A stretch of DNA of 64,000 nt from Gemmatimonadaceae bacterium (GTDB taxonomy: Bacteria; Gemmatimonadota; Gemmatimonadetes; Gemmatimonadales; Gemmatimonadaceae), in assembly GCA_030835125.1 (NCBI GenBank), contig JAUQWM010000033.1:62001-126000 (forward strand), read 5' to 3'. Position 1 is the first letter of the stretch. Each line of letters begins with the position of its first letter. Below are positions 63,825 through 64,000 of the stretch, in pieces. A program made the position numbers and the translations under genes. The notes below the pieces were generated by a model. The model did no database searches. It was given only the letters and a program-made list of their open reading frames with translations, and was not told the origin of the DNA.

Positions 63825-64000
63825 ATGCCTCCCCGCCTGATGCGAGGGGAGTTCATCGAGGTCGGCCAGCACCGCATCTACTACTACGCCGCCGGCACGC
63901 GCGGGAAGGGGGATACAATCGTCCTCCTGCACGGCTTTCCCTCCACGAGCCACCTCTGGAGCGAGCTCGTTTCACTCCTCCCGCGGGGACACCGGGTCGT
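63825..64000 (+). CDS. Alpha/beta hydrolase, N-terminal fragment cut by window edge
   Basis: An open frame from ATG 63825 (or 63840) to the edge encodes about 58 residues. The sequence GQHRIYYYAAGTRGKGDTIVLLHGFPSTSHLW contains the oxyanion motif HGFP of alpha/beta hydrolases such as haloalkane dehalogenases or epoxide hydrolases. The nucleophile lies outside the window. Confidence 0.75.
   Translation, partial: MPPRLMRGEFIEVGQHRIYYYAAGTRGKGDTIVLLHGFPSTSHLWSELVSLLPRGHRV

Overview
The window is a high-GC (roughly 70%) bacterial chromosome segment, densely coded on both strands, with no rRNA, tRNA, insertion sequence or prophage gene seen. The gene style suggests Gemmatimonadota or a near relative. 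The pointers are sigma/anti-sigma/DUF4097 operons, a small secreted protein with a PPAGMCRIW motif, DnaE2-type mutasomes and many secreted M16 and BNR-repeat proteins. This is inference from gene content, because no phylogenetic marker was compared.

Layout. 1-3.3 kb (minus): the de novo NAD operon nadB-nadA-nadC, with nadC cut by the window edge. 3.4-5.2 kb: a secreted BNR-repeat protein and a cyclophilin. 5.3-11.3 kb: a BMP-type (nucleoside-like) ABC importer operon ending in an MFS transporter. 11.3-17.6 kb: CoA-transferase, a crotonase lacking both catalytic glutamates, a fused GlcD-GlcF-type 2-hydroxyacid dehydrogenase and a GntP permease. 17.6-18.8 kb: DinB-like and HAD proteins. 18.9-22.1 kb: ECF sigma, zinc anti-sigma and two DUF4097 proteins. 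22.3-26.2 kb: a Bax-inhibitor-1 protein, pterin dehydratase, an Asp/Glu-racemase-like protein without catalytic cysteines, a lipoprotein and an amidase. 26.3-34.5 kb: a radical SAM protein and the imuA-imuB-dnaE2 mutagenic translesion operon. 34.5-44.4 kb (minus): a ten-gene cluster of zinc-ribbon proteins joining SPFH, FHA, Ser/Thr kinase, papain-like protease and PH-like membrane modules. 44.6-47.8 kb (minus): molybdo-enzyme maturation with a SufU-MocA fusion. 47.8-50.1 kb: aldose epimerase and IspH. 50.1-54.1 kb: CGNR regulator, GNAT enzyme and a DEIH helicase. 54.2-56.2 kb: small secreted protein, 6-phosphofructokinase, a selenocysteine-type Rdx/SelW gene and a lipoprotein. 56.3-63.7 kb: pilin-like protein, DEAD helicase, paired M16 proteases, hydrolase, Hsp20 and an unknown protein. 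A hydrolase is cut by the right edge.

Two patterns cut across genes. First, about two dozen short tandem arrays, all with a 7-bp period but with many different unit sequences, are scattered from 6 to 34 kb and are densest in the imuA-imuB-dnaE2 region. Inside genes they lie in frame and in the orientation free of stop codons. At gene ends they often lie in the opposite orientation and supply the stop codon. Second, the octamer CGTTAGGC (either strand) occurs 25 times, far more than base composition predicts.

The leading candidates for undescribed biology are the heptanucleotide arrays in the mutasome, the zinc-ribbon SPFH/FHA/kinase/protease operon, and the UGA-containing SelW-like gene upstream of pfkA.
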